A stretch of DNA of 64,000 nucleotides from assembly GCA_910588375.1 (NCBI GenBank), contig CAJUQA010000003.1, forward strand, positions 124,001-188,000, read 5' to 3'. Position 1 is the stretch's first letter. Each line of letters opens with the position of its first letter. The notes under the pieces are model-generated. The model was not told the origin of the DNA. It saw only the letters and a program-made list of their open reading frames with translations, and did not search any database. Made by a program: the position numbers and the translations under genes. This document shows positions 61,554 through 64,000 of the stretch, piece by piece. The DNA is from an uncultured Odoribacter sp. (lineage in GTDB: Bacteria; Bacteroidota; Bacteroidia; Bacteroidales; Marinifilaceae).

Positions 61554-61654
61554 TATTGAAAGAGTTGAGACTATGTGCTTTTGCTATAAGAAGTATTGAT
61601 TGTACTCTATTTGGACAACGTTTAACAGGATTGACATTTAAAAAAGGAGATGTT

Positions 61655-61672
61655 GTTGTATTTAAATACAAC
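61655..61672. promoter_or_regulatory. Perfect 18-bp palindrome, likely toxin-antitoxin operator
   Basis: GTTGTATTT followed by its exact complement AAATACAAC. It covers the -33 of the promoter for the downstream toxin-antitoxin pair, the usual position for antitoxin autoregulation. Confidence 0.75.
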
Positions 61673-61686
61673 TTTCATTATCTTTG
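61656..61686 (+). promoter_or_regulatory. Promoter of the toxin-antitoxin pair
   Basis: TTG (61656-61658), a 20-base spacer, TATCTTTG (61679-61686). The predicted transcription start (about 61690) is at or next to the toxin ATG (61691), so the mRNA may be leaderless. Confidence 0.65.
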
Positions 61687-61690
61687 CTAC

Positions 61691-62023
61691 ATGAGAAAGA
61701 TAATAGCATACAAAAACTATTTTATCGATTTTGTAAAAAAGCTGTCAAAGGAAGAAACGAATAAGATCCGCCGGGCGTTGGACTTATTCAAGACAGAAGA
61801 CAAAATGCCAAGACACTTTATAAAATTCATACGTGATGGTATTTATGAGTTCCGTGTAAACTACGGTAACAATGAATTCAGAATATTTTTTATCTATGAT
61901 GGAGATACTATTGTCATCCTTTTTAACGCATTTAAGAAAAAAACGCAAAAAACACCTGACAACGAAATAAAAAAAGCTATAAAACTAAAGGAGGAATATT
62001 ATGGAACTAAAGGAAATAAGTAA
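61691..62023 (+). CDS. RelE/HigB-type toxin
   Basis: 110 residues from ATG 61691; an open frame extends upstream to 61556 but crosses the promoter and operator. The fold signature of phage-derived Gp49-like/HigB toxins is visible: FVKKLSKEETNKIRRALDLF, HFIKFIRDGIYEFRVNYGNNEFRIFFIYDGDTIVILFNAFKKKTQKTP. The Arg and Lys residues expected for ribosome-dependent mRNA cleavage are present. It precedes and overlaps the HTH antitoxin gene by 23 bases, the toxin-first order of HigBA systems. Confidence 0.85.
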   Translation: MRKIIAYKNYFIDFVKKLSKEETNKIRRALDLFKTEDKMPRHFIKFIRDGIYEFRVNYGNNEFRIFFIYDGDTIVILFNAFKKKTQKTPDNEIKKAIKLKEEYYGTKGNK

Positions 62024-62306
62024 AGACCTCTATGATGTAGACGCATGGCTGGATGAAGGACTTGGAAAAGAGGGAACGCCTGAACGTGAAAAAAACAGAG
62101 AAAAAGCATGGGAAGAGTATAACGCACAAATACTTCTTGACGCACGCAAAAATGCAAGATTGACGCAAGCGGAACTTGCCAAACGCATCGGAGTGGACAA
62201 GGCGTATATTTCAAGAATAGAACGTGGAATGATTGTGCCGACTGTCGCCACATTATATAAGATTGCCTCTGCTATGGGATTAACAGTAGAACTTAGACCA
62301 GCATAA
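62001..62306 (+). CDS. XRE-family antitoxin (HigA-like)
   Basis: 101 residues. A charged N-terminal region of about 45 residues is followed by a Cro/C1-type helix-turn-helix (ILLDARKNARLTQAELAKRIGVDKAYISRIERGMIVPTVATLYKIASAMG). It begins 23 bases before the toxin stop, so translation is coupled. It should neutralise the toxin and bind the palindrome at 61655-61672 to repress the operon. Confidence 0.87.
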   Translation: MELKEISKDLYDVDAWLDEGLGKEGTPEREKNREKAWEEYNAQILLDARKNARLTQAELAKRIGVDKAYISRIERGMIVPTVATLYKIASAMGLTVELRPA

Positions 62307-62368
62307 AGAAAAATTGAAAAACTCCGAGCACAGGCAGGAGACTCAAATCAATTGGAAAAGCAGTGCAT

Positions 62369-62397
62369 AAAAAGGTTGGCAAAAGTCAACCTTTTTA
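62369..62397 (+). terminator. Terminator of the toxin-antitoxin operon
   Basis: AAAAAGGTTG (62369-62378) pairs with CAACCTTTTT (62387-62396) around an 8-base loop; the T run merges into the udk promoter. Confidence 0.75.
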
Positions 62398-62405
62398 TAT
62401 ATTTG
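62398..62405 (+). promoter_or_regulatory. -7 box of udk
   Basis: TATATTTG fits TAnnTTTG, 21 bases before ATG 62427. The -33 (TTGG at about 62376) falls inside the preceding terminator hairpin. Confidence 0.55.
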
Positions 62406-62426
62406 CAAAAACCAAAATCAGGCATC

Positions 62427-63041
62427 ATGCAAATCACAGTAATCGGCGTGGCCGGAGGTACCGGCTCAGGAAAAAGTACTCTGGTAAAAAAATTACAGGA
62501 AGCTTTTGTTGAAAAGGACGTCATCACCCTCAGCCACGATTACTATTACAAACAAAATAACGACATCAGTCTGGAAGAGAGGCGAAAACTCAATTACGAC
62601 CATCCGCAATCATTCGACACCGATATGATGATCGAACACGTGAAAGCCTTGAAGGACGGCGTAGCGATAGAACGTCCCGTTTACTCTTTCGTAGACCACA
62701 ACCGCCTGAAAGAAACCGTCAGGGTTATTCCCGCCAAAGTGTTGATTGTGGAAGGGATTCTGATATTTGAAAACAAGAAGTTGCGGGACCTTATGGATAT
62801 AAAAGTATTCGTCGATACCGATGCGGATATTCGTCTGGCCCGACGCATCCTGCGCGACGTACGCGAAAGGGGACGAAGCATGGAATCGGTTGTCGGTCAA
62901 TATATCGCTACAGTAAAACCCATGCATGAAGAATTTGTAGAACCTTCCAAAAAATATGCGGACGTTATTATTCCGGAAGGCGGCTTTAATTCTGTCGCGG
63001 TGGCGATGTTAATAGAAAACATCAAATCCGTCATCCGCTGA
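62427..63041 (+). CDS. udk: Uridine kinase
   Basis: 204 residues from ATG 62427. P-loop GVAGGTGSGKSTL, the HDYYYK and YDHPQSFD substrate blocks, RPVYSF and the LID region RLARRILRDVRERGRSMESV are all present. It phosphorylates uridine and cytidine with ATP or GTP in pyrimidine salvage. It converges with the kinase gene at 63059, with 17 bases between them. Confidence 0.95.
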   Translation: MQITVIGVAGGTGSGKSTLVKKLQEAFVEKDVITLSHDYYYKQNNDISLEERRKLNYDHPQSFDTDMMIEHVKALKDGVAIERPVYSFVDHNRLKETVRVIPAKVLIVEGILIFENKKLRDLMDIKVFVDTDADIRLARRILRDVRERGRSMESVVGQYIATVKPMHEEFVEPSKKYADVIIPEGGFNSVAVAMLIENIKSVIR

Positions 63042-63058
63042 CAGCCCTAATTTCCCTT

Positions 63059-64000
63059 CTATAATTCTATTGTAAAACGGGTCTCTTTATTCGGGACAGA
63101 GTGAACCCGTATGGAGCCGTCATGCGCCCGCATAATCTGACGGGCAATACTTAACCCGATTCCGGAGCCTTGCTCCTTGGTCGTGAAAAAGGGAACAAAT
63201 ATCTGTTTCATCAACTCTTCGGGAATTCCCGGTCCATTGTCTTTGATGGTAAAGACAGTACGGTCTTCTTCCGTCTTTGCGGCTGCGATTTCAATGCAGG
63301 CATCCGCTTTTCCCTGCAAAGCCTGTATGGCGTTTTTCACGATATTAATCATCACCTGCCCCAGCAAATTGGAATCGGCATACAGCTTTAAATCTTCCGG
63401 CACCTTGCTCATATCGATTTTTACAGACTTGAAATTATCTTCCGCACTGCAAAGAATAACAATCCGCTGTATAAATTCGGAGACATTGAACAGCTCTTTT
63501 TCCGGAGTAGGGATACGGGTGAATTTACGGTAAGATTCGACGAAAGACACCAGCCCTTTGCTTGTTTCACTGATAACATGCAGCCCATTAACCGCATTGT
63601 TCCGAATATCACAATCCGCCACATGCGCATCTTCATACAACGTCAGCAACGTGTCGCTCAAAGAAGTGATGGGAGCAATGGAATTCATGATTTCATGCGA
63701 CAACACCCGGATTAATTTAATCCAGGATTCTATTTCCTTCTCATCCATCTCATTGTTAATGTCATGGATCACCACCAACCGGACCGCTTCTTTATTCAGC
63801 CACAAACCCGTAGCTTTGATACTTAACTGGACCGTACCCCTTTCCATGGTTAACGAAAACGTCTTCTTATCCCCCGATTTGATATTATCAAACAACACCG
63901 TCAGTGCCGGATCCACCCTGTCAAGCTGACGAAGATGTGTAAATACACCCAAACCCAACAACTTCAATGCCGCAGCATTTGTCTGCACAACAAATCCCTG
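63059..64000 (-). CDS. NtrY-like sensor histidine kinase, C-terminal part
   Basis: The frame is open to the window end (GFVVQTNAAALKLLG reads through the last bases), so the N terminus is missing; about 313 residues are visible. A PAS-like segment is followed by an H-box of the NtrY/HPK4 type (RVLSHEIMNSIAPITSLSDTL), N-box MINIVKNAIQALQ, G1 IKDNGPGI, F-box PFFTTKEQGSGIGLSIARQIMRAHDG. Kinases of this group usually pair with sigma-54-dependent response regulators in Bacteroidetes; its own partner may lie beyond the window. Confidence 0.88.
   Translation of the reverse strand, partial: QGFVVQTNAAALKLLGLGVFTHLRQLDRVDPALTVLFDNIKSGDKKTFSLTMERGTVQLSIKATGLWLNKEAVRLVVIHDINNEMDEKEIESWIKLIRVLSHEIMNSIAPITSLSDTLLTLYEDAHVADCDIRNNAVNGLHVISETSKGLVSFVESYRKFTRIPTPEKELFNVSEFIQRIVILCSAEDNFKSVKIDMSKVPEDLKLYADSNLLGQVMINIVKNAIQALQGKADACIEIAAAKTEEDRTVFTIKDNGPGIPEELMKQIFVPFFTTKEQGSGIGLSIARQIMRAHDGSIRVHSVPNKETRFTIEL

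Overview
This 64 kb window comes from a chromosome of the order Bacteroidales. The evidence is a recurrent TTTG / TAnnTTTG promoter grammar, starts without clear Shine-Dalgarno sequences, tRNA genes without encoded CCA, rprXY and gldA homologues, and a complete hmuYRSTUV haem operon. An Odoribacter- or Butyricimonas-like relative is my guess for the genus, held with low confidence. Most of the window is a core chromosome of moderate G+C. Two stretches, about 18.5-24.8 kb and 26.4-34.6 kb, look richer in G+C by eye and may have been acquired.

Layout. 1-6.5 kb (+): two rhomboid proteases (the first cut by the window edge), a membrane-anchored endonuclease/exonuclease/phosphatase protein, tRNA-Ala(GGC), a flippase-like membrane protein, a small membrane protein, mutL and gldA. 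6.5-13.2 kb (-): a lipoprotein, rpiB, the two-component pair rprXY, ruvB, and an AAA ATPase + DUF4435 (TOPRIM-like) pair resembling anti-phage OLD/PARIS modules. 13.3-16.3 kb (+): a DUF486 protein and a large FtsX/MacB-type permease behind a sigma-54-type promoter. 16.4-18.5 kb (-): two lipoproteins with a roughly 300-nt structured leader, and a decayed fragment of one of them upstream. 18.5-24.8 kb: an AraC-controlled cluster of redox enzymes, several with export signals. 24.9-35.7 kb (-): pgk and the hmu operon. 35.9-42 kb: tadA, aroA, aroB, dprA, gdhA. 42-46.5 kb (+): tatD, asparaginase and an ExbB/ExbD operon, then tRNA-Arg(CCG). 46.7-53.6 kb: an EamA transporter, a hybrid kinase ending in an HPt domain, an HxlR-controlled divergent operon and an NtrC-type sigma-54 activator. 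53.6-64 kb: a GH2 beta-galactosidase, glnA, a very large mosaic SUMF/FISUMP surface protein with a second copy of the structured leader, a HigBA-like toxin-antitoxin pair, udk, and the C-terminal part of an NtrY-like kinase.

How parts fit together. The hmu operon supplies a haem-binding lipoprotein, an outer-membrane receptor, a CobN-like haem-processing protein and an ExbB-like energising set; the separate ExbBD operon at 44-46.5 kb can power other TonB receptors. gdhA, glnA and ansA place nitrogen assimilation and release close together. The sigma-54 activator, the NtrY-like kinase and the sigma-54-type promoter in front of the permease suggest a sigma-54 regulon.

The most unusual signal is a two-copy family of leader elements (17949-18120 and 61279-61469, both minus strand). 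They share three short blocks, one with nearly fixed spacing. The stems between the blocks differ in sequence but are still paired. Each copy ends in a terminator-like CCACGC-T7, and each sits between a good promoter and a gene for an exported protein. I do not recognise them as a known RNA class.
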